Part shown: in pieces, positions 1 to 8,959 of the stretch
Layout: every line of letters begins with the position of its first letter
How positions within the stretch are numbered: position 1 is the first letter of the stretch
NCBI GenBank assembly: GCA_027487845.1
Contig: JAIYCV010000028.1
Location: forward strand, 186,001 to 250,000
Reading direction: 5' to 3'
Source: Flammeovirgaceae bacterium
Lineage (GTDB): Bacteria; Bacteroidota; Bacteroidia; Cytophagales; Cyclobacteriaceae
Length of the DNA stretch: 64,000 nucleotides
The notes under the pieces: generated by a model
Seen by the model: the letters and a program-made list of their open reading frames with translations, nothing else
Database searches by the model: none
Told to the model about the DNA's origin: nothing
Program-made: the position numbers and the translations under genes

Positions 1-760
1 GGCCGCTTCCCTTCGACCGGACATTGGGCGGCTTTTTTCGGCAGCGGGTATACAAATTATTGAAGGCTACGGTATGACCGAAACCGCCCCTATAATTTCA
101 ATGAACAGATTTGAGGCGGGCCTAAATCGCTTTGGTACAGTGGGCATACCTCTGCCGGGCCTTGAAGTAAAAATCGAACGTCCCAACGAAGAACACGAGG
201 GGGAAATTTTGGTGAAAGGGCCGAATGTCATGAGGGGATACTTTAAAAGAGCTGAGTTGACTGCCGAAGTGCTCACTGAAGATGGCTGGATGCATACGGG
301 TGATATCGGCAAATTTGTACACCAAAGATTTTTGAAGATTACCGATAGAAAAAAAGATATATTCAAAACTTCGTCAGGCAAATACATTGCGCCTCAACCA
401 ATTGAAAATCATTTAAAGCGGTCGTTGTTTATCGAGCGTAGTTTAATTATTGGTTTTCAACGCCCGTATGTCGCGGCATTGATAGTCCCTAACTATTCCG
501 TCCTTCGCTTGTGGTGCGAGCAGCAGGAAATCCATTGGACAGCCCCGCAATTTATGGTTCACAATATTAAAGTGAGAGCCAAATATCAAGAAGAGATAGA
601 CAGACTAAATGACGAACTTGCCAATGTAGAACGCATAAAAGGTTTCTTTTTGTGTCATCAAGATTGGAGTATGGAAAGTGGTGAAGTTACTGCAACTTTA
701 AAACCAATACGATCAGTCATTCAAGAGAATTATAAAAATGAGATTGAAAAAATGTATTAA
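1..760 (+). CDS. Long-chain acyl-CoA synthetase, C-terminal part (5' end outside window)
   Basis: The reading frame is open from base 2, so the gene begins before the window and about 250 C-terminal residues are seen. It should activate fatty acids to acyl-CoA using ATP. The adenylation motif EGYGMTET (bases 59-85) and the hinge region with TGDIG and ITDRKKDIFKTSSGKYIAP are typical of the AMP-binding superfamily, and the KTSSGKYIAP form is typical of the long-chain FadD15/ACSL branch. The C-terminal domain after the hinge carries the expected long-chain-type extension. The neighbouring acyl-CoA dehydrogenase, kinase and SDR genes at 6.5-9.8 kb may belong to the same catabolic theme, although a glycosidase and other genes lie between. 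Family assignment is firm; chain-length preference is inferred. Confidence 0.9.
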   Translation, partial: AASLRPDIGRLFSAAGIQIIEGYGMTETAPIISMNRFEAGLNRFGTVGIPLPGLEVKIERPNEEHEGEILVKGPNVMRGYFKRAELTAEVLTEDGWMHTGDIGKFVHQRFLKITDRKKDIFKTSSGKYIAPQPIENHLKRSLFIERSLIIGFQRPYVAALIVPNYSVLRLWCEQQEIHWTAPQFMVHNIKVRAKYQEEIDRLNDELANVERIKGFFLCHQDWSMESGEVTATLKPIRSVIQENYKNEIEKMY

Positions 761-874
761 ATCTTGTTCCGATAAAATAACGAATGGATAAGCTTTGTTG
801 TGATTTTATTCTAGTAATTTGATTACGGTCAAAAACAATGAAGTTTGTCTGAAAACCTAAACCAACACGCGCTT

Positions 875-2326
875 ATGAATATGAAAAGAATATTAACATG
901 GATTTTGTGTCTAACTATAGTTACAACACACGGGCAGATCAACGTATCATCCAACGGTCGCCTTTTGCAAACTAAAAATGGCGAGCCCTTCTTTTGGTTA
1001 GGCGATACCGATTGGGAATTATTTCATCGCATGACGCGAGAAGAAGCAGTTGAATTTATTGACATCCGAAGTGAGCAAGGATATAATGTATTGCAGGCTG
1101 TTGCACTCGCTGAATTTAATGGTATTCGCGAACCTAACCGTTATGGAGACTATCCACTTAACAATGAAGATCCGACACAACTGTTAATCACACCCGGAAG
1201 CAATCCTGGCAATGCCTATGAATATGACTATTGGGATCATGTTGATTTCATCATCAATAAGGCGGCTGAGAAAGGAATCTACATTGGTCTGCTACCGACT
1301 TGGGGCGACAAAGTAGCGCACATGTGGGGTGATGGGCCAATCATTTTTAATGAACAAAATGCAGAAGCTTATGGCAACATTCTGGCTAAACGCTATGCAA
1401 AGCAATGGAACATAATTTGGATTTTAGGCGGTGATAGACCAGTAACTTACAAATGGACAATCGATGGAATCGACAAGAACTTTGATGATCATGCAATTTG
1501 GCGTGCCATGGCAAAGGGCATCGAAGACGTATCGGGCAAAGATGCATTCATAACTTATCATCCCTCGGGTGGTGAGTTTCGTACGTCAAACTACATTCAT
1601 AATGAAGCGTGGAATGATATGAATGCCTTTCAATCGGGTCATGGCTCTCGAGAATCAGATCCTTGGCGATGGGTGAAGGAAGACCTTGCCATTAAACCTC
1701 AAAAGCCAACGCTTGACATGGAACCTTGCTATGAAGATCATCCCGTTAATCCGTGGGATGGAAAGTGGACTCGGCAACGTGGTTACTTTACAGCCTATGA
1801 TGTTCGAGCAAGGATTTATCGGGGTGTATTTGCTGGAGCGTGCGGTGTAACTTATGGGCACCATCAGATCTGGCAGTTTTTAAACAAAGACCTCTACCCA
1901 CCTATTAACATTGGCGATACTGTCATTGGCTGGAAGAAAGCAGCCAGGGCCGAAGCGGCTGATCAAATGCAATACCTTAAAAAATTAATGCTCTCACGAC
2001 CCTATTATGGCCGCATTGAAGATCCAAGCTTAATTAAATCTCCCGTTGGAACTACCTATCGTGATCTTGTTACAGCCACCAGAGATGAAAATAAATCGTA
2101 CGCGTTTATCTACCTGCCTCAGAACAAACCTGTTAAAATTGATTTAAGCAAAGTATCGGGAAACAAGAAAAATGTTTACTGGTACGATGTTCGAACTGGA
2201 AAATCAATTTCCAGTAAAGTAGTAATCGGTAATGGAGTTCAATCCTTCACGCCACCAGAGGAAGGAACGGATTGGGTCTTAATTATCGATGACGCGTCTA
2301 AAAAGTTTCACGCACCAGATAAATAA
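875..2326 (+). CDS. Secreted DUF4038 / GH140-like glycoside hydrolase
   Basis: About 483 residues. An upstream in-frame TTG exists at 845, but the ATG at 875 is preferred because it directly precedes a clean signal peptide (MKRILTWILCLTIVTTHGQ). The mature protein begins with the DUF4038 pattern NGRLLQTKNGEPFFWLGDT, followed by a TIM-barrel-like domain to about residue 390 and a C-terminal beta domain (AFIYLPQNKPVKIDLSKV) matching the putative collagen-binding domain found behind DUF4038. Family GH140 contains the apiosidase BT1012 of Bacteroides; the motifs ILGGDRP and LDMEPCYED are the expected sites of its acidic catalytic pair. The likely role is periplasmic or extracellular cleavage of a plant-type branched sugar, but the substrate is inferred only. 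No SusC/SusD pair is nearby. Confidence 0.82.
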   Translation: MNMKRILTWILCLTIVTTHGQINVSSNGRLLQTKNGEPFFWLGDTDWELFHRMTREEAVEFIDIRSEQGYNVLQAVALAEFNGIREPNRYGDYPLNNEDPTQLLITPGSNPGNAYEYDYWDHVDFIINKAAEKGIYIGLLPTWGDKVAHMWGDGPIIFNEQNAEAYGNILAKRYAKQWNIIWILGGDRPVTYKWTIDGIDKNFDDHAIWRAMAKGIEDVSGKDAFITYHPSGGEFRTSNYIHNEAWNDMNAFQSGHGSRESDPWRWVKEDLAIKPQKPTLDMEPCYEDHPVNPWDGKWTRQRGYFTAYDVRARIYRGVFAGACGVTYGHHQIWQFLNKDLYPPINIGDTVIGWKKAARAEAADQMQYLKKLMLSRPYYGRIEDPSLIKSPVGTTYRDLVTATRDENKSYAFIYLPQNKPVKIDLSKVSGNKKNVYWYDVRTGKSISSKVVIGNGVQSFTPPEEGTDWVLIIDDASKKFHAPDK

Positions 2327-2390
2327 AACGAACCTCCGCTTCGCTCTGAAAGAAGCCAGCCCAAAGGGGTGGCGGTTGAGGCATTTGGAG

Positions 2391-3422
2391 TCAAATTGCG
2401 TTATTTACCAACGGCCTCACCTTGCTTCCAATCAATTCAATTGCATTTAGCAATTTCTCGTGCGATAACCCTGCGTTATCCATTTGAAAACTCAACCGTG
2501 TAATTCCGCCTAAGGCTTTACTGTGCCGGATAATCTTTTCTGCAACTTCTTCAGGGCCACCTACCAAAAACGCACCCAACGGTCCGCGCTGGGCGTCAAA
2601 GGCAGCACGAGTAACTGGTGGCCAGCCTCGCTCCTTGCCTATCCGCGTAAACATTTCCGCATAGCCCGGGAAGTAATCGGCTATGGCCTCCTCGGTAGTA
2701 TTGCCGACATAGCCGAGCGAATGCAAACCAACGCTAAGCTTTTCAGGTGCATGACCAGCCTGTTTTCCAGCTTCTCTATAAAGATCTACCAACGGTTTAA
2801 AACGATGGGTCTCGCCTCCAATAATAGCTATCATTAACGGCAGTCCGAGTATGCCAGCGCGAACGAAACTTTCGGGTGTGCCGCCAACACCTACCCAAAT
2901 CGGTATCGGGTTTTGAATGGGGCGCGGATAGATGGCCTGACTTTTAAGTGCCGGCCTAAACTTGCCCGACCAGGTTACTACTTCCTCTTTTCTGATCTGT
3001 AATAAGAGGCCCAGCTTCTCTTCAAATACTTCATCGTAATCTTGTAGATTTAATCCAAACAAGGGAAATGATTCTATAAACGAACCCCTGCCTACCACCA
3101 TTTCGGCACGGCCGCCCGAAACCAGATCGAGCGTAGCGAAGTTCTGAAATACCCTTACGGGATCAGCCGCACTCAGCACGGTAACTGCGCTTGTCAACTT
3201 AATCTTTTTTGTTCTCGCGGCAGCGGCAGCCAAAATCACCGATGGAGCAGAATCCAGAAACTCTTTGCGGTGATGCTCCCCTAGCCCAAACACATCTAGT
3301 CCGCAGGCATCAGCATGTTCTATGCGAGCCAATAACTCACTGATTACTTGAGCACTGTTGGCCTTTCCTATGCCATCTGTAGCAGTTGCCGAAGCAAAAC
3401 TATCAATACCTATTTCCATCAT
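2391..3422 (-). CDS. LLM-class flavin-dependent oxidoreductase (luciferase-like monooxygenase)
   Basis: About 343 residues. A TTG two codons upstream could also initiate, but tandem ATG codons at 3422 and 3419 are more likely. The protein is a single TIM-barrel of the bacterial luciferase-like family: MEIGIDSFA at the start, the GLGEHHRKEFLDSAPSVILAA segment near residue 50, RVFQNFATLDLVSGGRAEMV near 95, and PIWVGVGGTPESFVRAG near 180. Family members use F420 or FMN to oxidise or reduce small molecules; many in Bacteroidota are annotated only to this level. It converges with the glycosidase gene, 64 bases away. No substrate can be inferred from context. Confidence 0.88.
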   Translation of the reverse strand: MMEIGIDSFASATATDGIGKANSAQVISELLARIEHADACGLDVFGLGEHHRKEFLDSAPSVILAAAAARTKKIKLTSAVTVLSAADPVRVFQNFATLDLVSGGRAEMVVGRGSFIESFPLFGLNLQDYDEVFEEKLGLLLQIRKEEVVTWSGKFRPALKSQAIYPRPIQNPIPIWVGVGGTPESFVRAGILGLPLMIAIIGGETHRFKPLVDLYREAGKQAGHAPEKLSVGLHSLGYVGNTTEEAIADYFPGYAEMFTRIGKERGWPPVTRAAFDAQRGPLGAFLVGGPEEVAEKIIRHSKALGGITRLSFQMDNAGLSHEKLLNAIELIGSKVRPLVNNAI

Positions 3423-3479
3423 ATTCAATTTGGTGCTGCAAGATATTGGATAGAAGACTGAAACAATACCTAATCCAAA

Positions 3480-6410
3480 CTATTTACCTTTTTGAAGAAA
3501 CGCGAGCAGATCAGCCATGTCTTGAAGTGTAAGACTGTTTTCAAGCCCTTCGGTCATAAGCGATGTGCCTAAAGAGTTCAATCGCTTTATGGCCGATTTA
3601 TCAATGGATACCGTCTCACCGCCCATTTTCCTGATGGTTACCGATTTATCAGTCTCGGCCTTGACAATTCCAAAATGAACTACACCACTCGTTGTCTCTA
3701 ACCGATGATTGATGTATTGGGTATTTACAGCTGCATTGGGATCAAGAATATCGTGTAGCAGTAAGTCCTTACTTTTTCTGTTTATTTCAGTAAGTACTGG
3801 GCCCACGTCATTACCCAGCGAACCATATTTATGGCAGGTGGCACACGTGGATTGGAAAACCTTTTCGCCTTTGTCGGGGAATCCTTTTAATGAAAGAGAC
3901 GGTTTCATTTTTTCCATTACTTCTTTTCGGGTAGATACCCCCGCATCGGAAAATAGATTTTCCGCTCTTGCCCTTGTTTGCTTATCGTCCGTCCAATACA
4001 ACAGGGTTCTTCTGCGTTCTAAATCAAAATTCATTTCACCAATGTTAATGGTTCCGTTCTCAAGGCCTGTCAATAATGCATCGTGGTGAATTTCGATGTA
4101 CAACAATAAATCGCCCGCCCATTTGCGCGCTTGAGGTCCTAACTCCGGCCACGTCTTAGTTAATCTTTTTCCAATTTCCTTTTCCTGGTAAGAAGCCAAT
4201 TGCCTTAGCGCTGCTTCTTGTAGCGTTAATGGTTCCGTGTTTTTAAGGCAATTGAAAAGAACGTCTGCCTTGCTCTTATAGGGTAAGAACGAGGCGAAGA
4301 CTAGCTGATTAAGCCGCACCGAATCAGGCAGGGATTTGTCAGCAACTTTTAACAAAGCGTTCGCACTAATGCTCGCGAATTGCGCGGAGTTTGGCAGGTG
4401 CAACTTCTGTCTGAAAAATGCAAGCGCAGCAATTAGTTGGTTGTTTCCCGACTGCTCCAACTTTTCAATGGAGGTAATCAATTTTGCTGGCGTGTCAAAA
4501 GTCAGCGCGCTTTTCGTGAGACTTTTTACTATCTTTTCTTTGGCTAAACTTGAAAGAGAATGCCTGCCAACACTTTTCAAAATCTCATTTGTATTCTCTA
4601 CATCATTACCAGCCACTAATGCCAACGATTCGAGAATTTTGATATGCGCAGTATCACTGCTAATCGAAACTAATTTTTCAAAGACCTCGGCCGGTGAATA
4701 CTTTGAAGCCAGAGCGATGGAAGCTGCATTCCAATTATCATTAGGTAGCATGGCACTTTTGGCCAAGCTTTCGATGAGCTTGTTTCGGGAGGATAGAAAA
4801 GTATCTTTCGATATCGTACTTATTGACAAGGCCGCTTGCATACGCACGCGTTGATTAGCATCCGCAAGCAAACCAATCGTCTTTTCGATTAAGCTCTGAT
4901 CATTAAAGTGATTCTCGGCAATTAGCAGCCCATTTTCTCGTATACCCGCAGCGGCATCTGTCAAGGAGCGCTCCAGTAGACGCGGTGTAAGCTTATTCTT
5001 ACATTCCAAAATCCAAAGAGCATGCAATCTTCCGAATTCCGAATCAGAGGTTAACAGCTTCTCGAGCTGGGCGTAGTCGTTTTCCGTTAGCTCCTTCTCC
5101 ATCAGCAGTCGATGAGCGGTCTTACGTATCCATTGATTTGGGTGAACTAAGTTTGAAATAAGACCGGTAGTTGTTTTTGTAAAACTGGCATCGAAAGGTT
5201 TTAGTTTAATACCGCTTTTTGTAATGCGATAGATTCTCCCTTTATCCTTACCCGCATTCAGGTCAAGTGTCTTTTCGATTTCGTCTGGAATCCATTCCGG
5301 ATGCTCAATAACTGCGCGGTACATGTCAACTACATACATTGCGCCATCCGGCCCAACCGCCATGTTTACCGGCCTGAATGATCGGTCATTGCTGGCCAGA
5401 AAATCCCGTCCGCTTAATTTTCTCATAGCCAGGGAAGAAGATCCTTTGGTTTCTAGTTTATCTACGTGAATGAGATTCAAAACTACATCGGCTACCCAAA
5501 TGGTTTGATCATATTCATTGCCCAGTCCACCACCATCATAAAACGTAATCCCACATGAGCCTGAAAAATACCCGGCCTGCTCCGGATGGTTCATTCTCGA
5601 TTCCTGTTCCCCTATGGGATAAATCCGCGAAAGCCCGTTTTCCTCATGGTCCGAGATGTTGAGCAGTGTGTTCTCCACCATTAACACTTGTTCTTTTTTA
5701 TACCTGTCGGGAAATACAATTTGTGAAATATGGTTTAGATTATGCGTTCCATATATCCGATTCCAATTGTCAATGGCGATTCCATAACCACCGGAAGATT
5801 CTCCGATTCGCTCCATGATTTTTCGGTCGAGATTAAATCGAAAGTCTTGGCCTCGCAAGTCCATCACACTCGTGGTATCGCCCCACCAGTAAGGAGTTCC
5901 TGAATTCCCGCCATTAGCGGCATAAATCCAATTGTCCAATCCATAAGTAAGTCCGTTGAAGTTATGCTGCAAGTTTCCTCTCGAAAACCCACCCATCAGG
6001 GTATCTATTTGGTCAGCCTTATCATCCAAATTGAGGTCTTTGGCAAACAACAAAAAGGGCGGTGCAGCCACGAGTATTCCTTTCTTGTAAGGTAAAATAG
6101 AAGAAGCCAGTTGCATATTATCCGAGAACAAAACCTGGGTTTCATAAACCCCATCTTTATCCGTGTCCTTCAATACTTTAATCCTACTCTGCTTATCTTC
6201 AAGTGGATAACCAGGCATTTCTAAAACCACTGCATTTCCAGCCTCATCGAATTCAAGATCGATGGGATCCTGAATCAAGGGTTCACTTGCAACTTTCATA
6301 ATTTCGAAACCTGGCTCAATTTGAAAATCAGAGTATTCTTGCTTATTGCTGCAGGAAGAAATCAATAGTAAAGACGCTAAAAATAAAAAAGTATTTCTCA
6401 GGCTATTCAT
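3480..6410 (-). CDS. PVC-type heme-binding, HEAT-repeat dehydrogenase lipoprotein
   Basis: A 976-residue lipoprotein. The signal peptide ends in a lipobox (LLLISSC, Cys about residue 20). Residues about 27-400 form a six-bladed beta-propeller of the putative membrane-bound dehydrogenase family (EFDEAGNAVVLEMPGYP, HNFNGLTYGLDNWIYAANGG, GPDGAMYVVDMYRAVIEHPEWIP). Residues about 405-790 are alpha-helical HEAT-like repeats. The C-terminal 120 residues are a cytochrome c domain with a covalent heme site CATCHK and a downstream MADLLAFL helix. Such proteins are common in Planctomycetes and in Bacteroidota that degrade complex sugars and probably oxidise a sugar or alcohol in the periplasm, passing electrons to the C-terminal heme. 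It is divergent from the acyl-CoA dehydrogenase gene, with 140 bases between. Confidence 0.88.
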   Translation of the reverse strand: MNSLRNTFLFLASLLLISSCSNKQEYSDFQIEPGFEIMKVASEPLIQDPIDLEFDEAGNAVVLEMPGYPLEDKQSRIKVLKDTDKDGVYETQVLFSDNMQLASSILPYKKGILVAAPPFLLFAKDLNLDDKADQIDTLMGGFSRGNLQHNFNGLTYGLDNWIYAANGGNSGTPYWWGDTTSVMDLRGQDFRFNLDRKIMERIGESSGGYGIAIDNWNRIYGTHNLNHISQIVFPDRYKKEQVLMVENTLLNISDHEENGLSRIYPIGEQESRMNHPEQAGYFSGSCGITFYDGGGLGNEYDQTIWVADVVLNLIHVDKLETKGSSSLAMRKLSGRDFLASNDRSFRPVNMAVGPDGAMYVVDMYRAVIEHPEWIPDEIEKTLDLNAGKDKGRIYRITKSGIKLKPFDASFTKTTTGLISNLVHPNQWIRKTAHRLLMEKELTENDYAQLEKLLTSDSEFGRLHALWILECKNKLTPRLLERSLTDAAAGIRENGLLIAENHFNDQSLIEKTIGLLADANQRVRMQAALSISTISKDTFLSSRNKLIESLAKSAMLPNDNWNAASIALASKYSPAEVFEKLVSISSDTAHIKILESLALVAGNDVENTNEILKSVGRHSLSSLAKEKIVKSLTKSALTFDTPAKLITSIEKLEQSGNNQLIAALAFFRQKLHLPNSAQFASISANALLKVADKSLPDSVRLNQLVFASFLPYKSKADVLFNCLKNTEPLTLQEAALRQLASYQEKEIGKRLTKTWPELGPQARKWAGDLLLYIEIHHDALLTGLENGTINIGEMNFDLERRRTLLYWTDDKQTRARAENLFSDAGVSTRKEVMEKMKPSLSLKGFPDKGEKVFQSTCATCHKYGSLGNDVGPVLTEINRKSKDLLLHDILDPNAAVNTQYINHRLETTSGVVHFGIVKAETDKSVTIRKMGGETVSIDKSAIKRLNSLGTSLMTEGLENSLTLQDMADLLAFLQKGK

Positions 6411-6550
6411 AGATTGATTTGGACTATACTAGATATAAAAGTAAAATCGCACGAATCGTAAATACAAGGTAAAAAAAATATTTTGAGTCGTGTACTTTGC
6501 CTTGATCCTGATTTCTTTCCCTACATTCAACTTATTTTTTGAATTAACTT

Positions 6551-7777
6551 ATGGAAAGCATTTTTGCCACTGAACGAGTAAAGCCAATACTAGCAAAAGT
6601 AGAGCAGTTTGTCGAGAAAGAACTTATCCCACTGGAAGCGGATCATCACAAAAGACCTTGGAATGAGACGGCCAAGTTACTGGAAGCCAAAAGAGACAGA
6701 GTACGAGAACTTGGACTTTGGGGGCTGCACCTTCCGCATAATGAAGGAGGTCTTGGGCTCACCCTTTGCGAGTTTGGCCAATTGTCAGAAGTCATGGCAC
6801 GCACACCCTTCTATGGGCATTACACATTTAACTGCCAGCCACCCGATATTGGTAACATGGAATTACTAAGCAAATATGCTTCCGATGAAATCAAATCTAA
6901 GTTTTTGCACCCATTACTGCAAGGCGAAATCAGGAGCTGTTTTTCAATGACAGAGCCTGAGTTTGCTGGCTCCAACCCTACCCGGCTAGCCACTACCGCT
7001 GTGCGCGAGGGGAATGAATACGTCCTCAACGGCCATAAGTGGTTTACTTCTGCAGCCGATGGCGCGGCTTTCGCCATTGTAATGGCAGTAACAAATCCAG
7101 AAGCAACACTCCACCAACGGGCAAGCATGATTGTGGTGCCCACCAATGCCAAAGGATTTAAGCTAGAACGTAACCTTCCCATTTTTGGGGATACAGGCGA
7201 AGGCTGGGCAAGCCATTCTGAAATAACCTATAACGATTGCCGGGTGCCTGTTAGCAATTTGATTGGCGAAGAAGGAATGGGCTTTAAACTGGCTCAACAG
7301 CGTCTCGGCCCGGGGCGAGTTCATCACTGCATGCGATGGATAGGCATTGCCGAAAAAGCATTTGAGTTAATGTGTCAACGTGCCGCCTCGAGAGAGATTG
7401 AGTTAGGAGTTGCCTTAGGGGAAAAGCAATTCATTCAGGGCTTTATTGCCGAAAGTCGGGTGGAGATAAATGCCGCCAGGTTATTGGTTTTACAGACCGC
7501 CTCCTTAATCGATTCAGTGGGAGCCGCGCAAGCAAAAGACGAGATTTCCGGTATCAAGTTTTATGTGGCCAATATGGTGCTTAGGGTGTTAGATAGAGCC
7601 ATTCAAGTGCATGGCGCCTTGGGAGTTACCGATGATACGATGCTCGCCACTTTATATGCACATGAACGTGGCGCTCGAATTTGGGATGGTGCAGACGAAG
7701 TACACAAACAAAATCTGGCACTCAGCATTTTGAAGAACTATGGATTGGATGTGAAGGGAAAGCGAGTTAAGATGTGA
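6551..7777 (+). CDS. Acyl-CoA dehydrogenase (ACAD10/11-like)
   Basis: 408 residues, full length for the family. The N-terminal helical domain is followed by the FAD-contacting stretch CFSMTEPEFAGSNPT (about residues 132-146), the FTSAADGA stretch, and a C-terminal helical domain with QVHGALGVTDDTMLA and RIWDGADEVH. The longer, degenerate N-terminus and the TEPEFAGSNPT sequence fit the ACAD10/11-type branch better than the short-chain butyryl-CoA type. The next gene is an APH-like kinase of the family that is fused to ACAD in human ACAD10/11, so the two probably work as a pair on a phosphorylated hydroxyacyl-CoA. FAD flavoprotein, cytoplasmic. The family is certain; the hydroxyacyl-CoA role is inferred from context. 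Confidence 0.92.
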   Translation: MESIFATERVKPILAKVEQFVEKELIPLEADHHKRPWNETAKLLEAKRDRVRELGLWGLHLPHNEGGLGLTLCEFGQLSEVMARTPFYGHYTFNCQPPDIGNMELLSKYASDEIKSKFLHPLLQGEIRSCFSMTEPEFAGSNPTRLATTAVREGNEYVLNGHKWFTSAADGAAFAIVMAVTNPEATLHQRASMIVVPTNAKGFKLERNLPIFGDTGEGWASHSEITYNDCRVPVSNLIGEEGMGFKLAQQRLGPGRVHHCMRWIGIAEKAFELMCQRAASREIELGVALGEKQFIQGFIAESRVEINAARLLVLQTASLIDSVGAAQAKDEISGIKFYVANMVLRVLDRAIQVHGALGVTDDTMLATLYAHERGARIWDGADEVHKQNLALSILKNYGLDVKGKRVKM

Positions 7778-7885
7778 GATATTAGACATGAGATATGAGA
7801 CTTAAGACATTAGACGTAAGACAGTCTTACTACTTGATACTTACTACTCAATACCCACTACTCAATACTCATTACTACAAATCGA
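7778..7885. repeat. Degenerate tandem repeats of about 14 bases
   Basis: The whole spacer between the dehydrogenase and kinase genes is simple tandem sequence. The left half has units such as GAGATATTAGACAT and AGACATTAGACGTA. The right half has TTACTACTTGATAC, TTACTACTCAATAC and CCACTACTCAATAC in a row, each 14 bases. No ORF, promoter consensus or hairpin stands out. It resembles the simple-sequence spacers seen elsewhere in the window (25487-25558 and 50562-50593). Confidence 0.8.
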
Positions 7886-8950
7886 ATGATAGATATGAAA
7901 CAAGACGCCCCTGTGGCGGTAAGAAGCGGAGAAGAAATTAACCTCGCAGGGCTGAATGATTATTTGACTTCCCATTCCACTGAAACTGGGAAGGTAACCT
8001 CCGTTACACAATACCCGGGCGGCTATTCAAACCTAACCTATTGTTTAACCACCGATAACTCAGTCTACATTTTAAGAAGGCCACCTCTTGGGGCGGATAT
8101 TAAATCAGCACACGACATGGGCAGAGAGTTTAACGTGCTGTCAAAACTTATTGAACACTACCCCATAGTTCCGCAGCCATTTGTTTATTGTGACGACCCA
8201 CAAGTAATTGGCGCGCCTTTCTACATCATGAAACGAATTGAAGGTGTGATTCTCAGGGCGCACTCCGCACCTAAATTAGGCATTGACCCTGGCACGTTTA
8301 AAATACTTTCCGAACGTTTTATTGATAACCTGGTTCGCCTCCATGCCATTGACATTCATGCTACTAAACTGATTGACTTAGGCAAGCCCGAAGGATATGT
8401 ACAGCGGCAGGTAGAAGGCTGGATAAAACGTTACTTCAATGCCGAAACCGATTCATTGGCCGGTATGAATGATTCTGCAGATTGGCTCGCGAAAAATATT
8501 CCCCGTTCGCCACCGGCTACTTTTATTCACAATGATTATAAGTATGATAATCTGATACTTAACCCCGGTAATTTAACGCAAATTATTGGCGTGCTGGACT
8601 GGGAAATGGCCACAGTCGGTGACCCTTTAATGGACTTTGGCGCTGCACTCGCGTATTGGTCAGAAGCAGATGATGATCCAATCACAAGGGCGTTTAACCT
8701 ATCCTGGATTCCGGGTAATTTAACACGGACGCAATTGGCTTTACGATACTCAGAGCAAAGCGGAAGAGATTTATCGAACATCGTCTTTTATTATGTATTC
8801 GGATTGTTTAAAAATGCGGTAATTGCCCAACAAATTTATGCCCGCTGGAAGAAAGGTTTTTCTAAGGATCCCCGTTTTGGAGGCCTGATTGAAGTGGTTA
8901 AAAACCTTTCCGCGAAAGCGATAAAATCAATAGAAACACAAAAAATATAA
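7886..8950 (+). CDS. APH-like phosphotransferase (ACAD10/11 N-terminal kinase type)
   Basis: 354 residues. The protein-kinase-like fold of the aminoglycoside/choline kinase family is shown by the catalytic loop FIHNDYKYDNLIL (HxDxxxxN, about residues 214-226) and the metal-binding GVLDWEMATVGDPLMDFG about 15 residues later. The N-terminal lobe carries VTQYPGGYSNLTYCLT and YILRRPPLG, characteristic of the ACAD10/11-associated kinases. In known pathways (LvaA of Pseudomonas putida, mammalian ACAD10/11) this kinase phosphorylates the 4-hydroxyl group of an acyl-CoA, which the partner dehydrogenase-fold enzyme then eliminates. Position between the dehydrogenase gene and an SDR gene supports this. 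It is not expected to be an antibiotic-resistance enzyme. Confidence 0.88.
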   Translation: MIDMKQDAPVAVRSGEEINLAGLNDYLTSHSTETGKVTSVTQYPGGYSNLTYCLTTDNSVYILRRPPLGADIKSAHDMGREFNVLSKLIEHYPIVPQPFVYCDDPQVIGAPFYIMKRIEGVILRAHSAPKLGIDPGTFKILSERFIDNLVRLHAIDIHATKLIDLGKPEGYVQRQVEGWIKRYFNAETDSLAGMNDSADWLAKNIPRSPPATFIHNDYKYDNLILNPGNLTQIIGVLDWEMATVGDPLMDFGAALAYWSEADDDPITRAFNLSWIPGNLTRTQLALRYSEQSGRDLSNIVFYYVFGLFKNAVIAQQIYARWKKGFSKDPRFGGLIEVVKNLSAKAIKSIETQKI

Positions 8951-8959
8951 CGAATCAAC

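Noticed and set aside
4336-4854. 172-codon ORF antisense to the heme lipoprotein gene
   Set aside because: It lies opposite the HEAT-repeat region of a clear gene; a shadow frame.
6481-6499. Promoter of the acyl-CoA dehydrogenase gene from GTACTTTG and a nearby TTTTG
   Set aside because: The two boxes are only about six bases apart, so they cannot be a -33/-7 pair.
7778-7885. Possible CRISPR array
   Set aside because: Units are only 14 bases, contiguous and without unique spacers, and no cas genes are near.
7886-8950. Aminoglycoside resistance gene
   Set aside because: The motifs fit the ACAD10/11-associated kinase branch and the neighbours are lipid catabolism genes.
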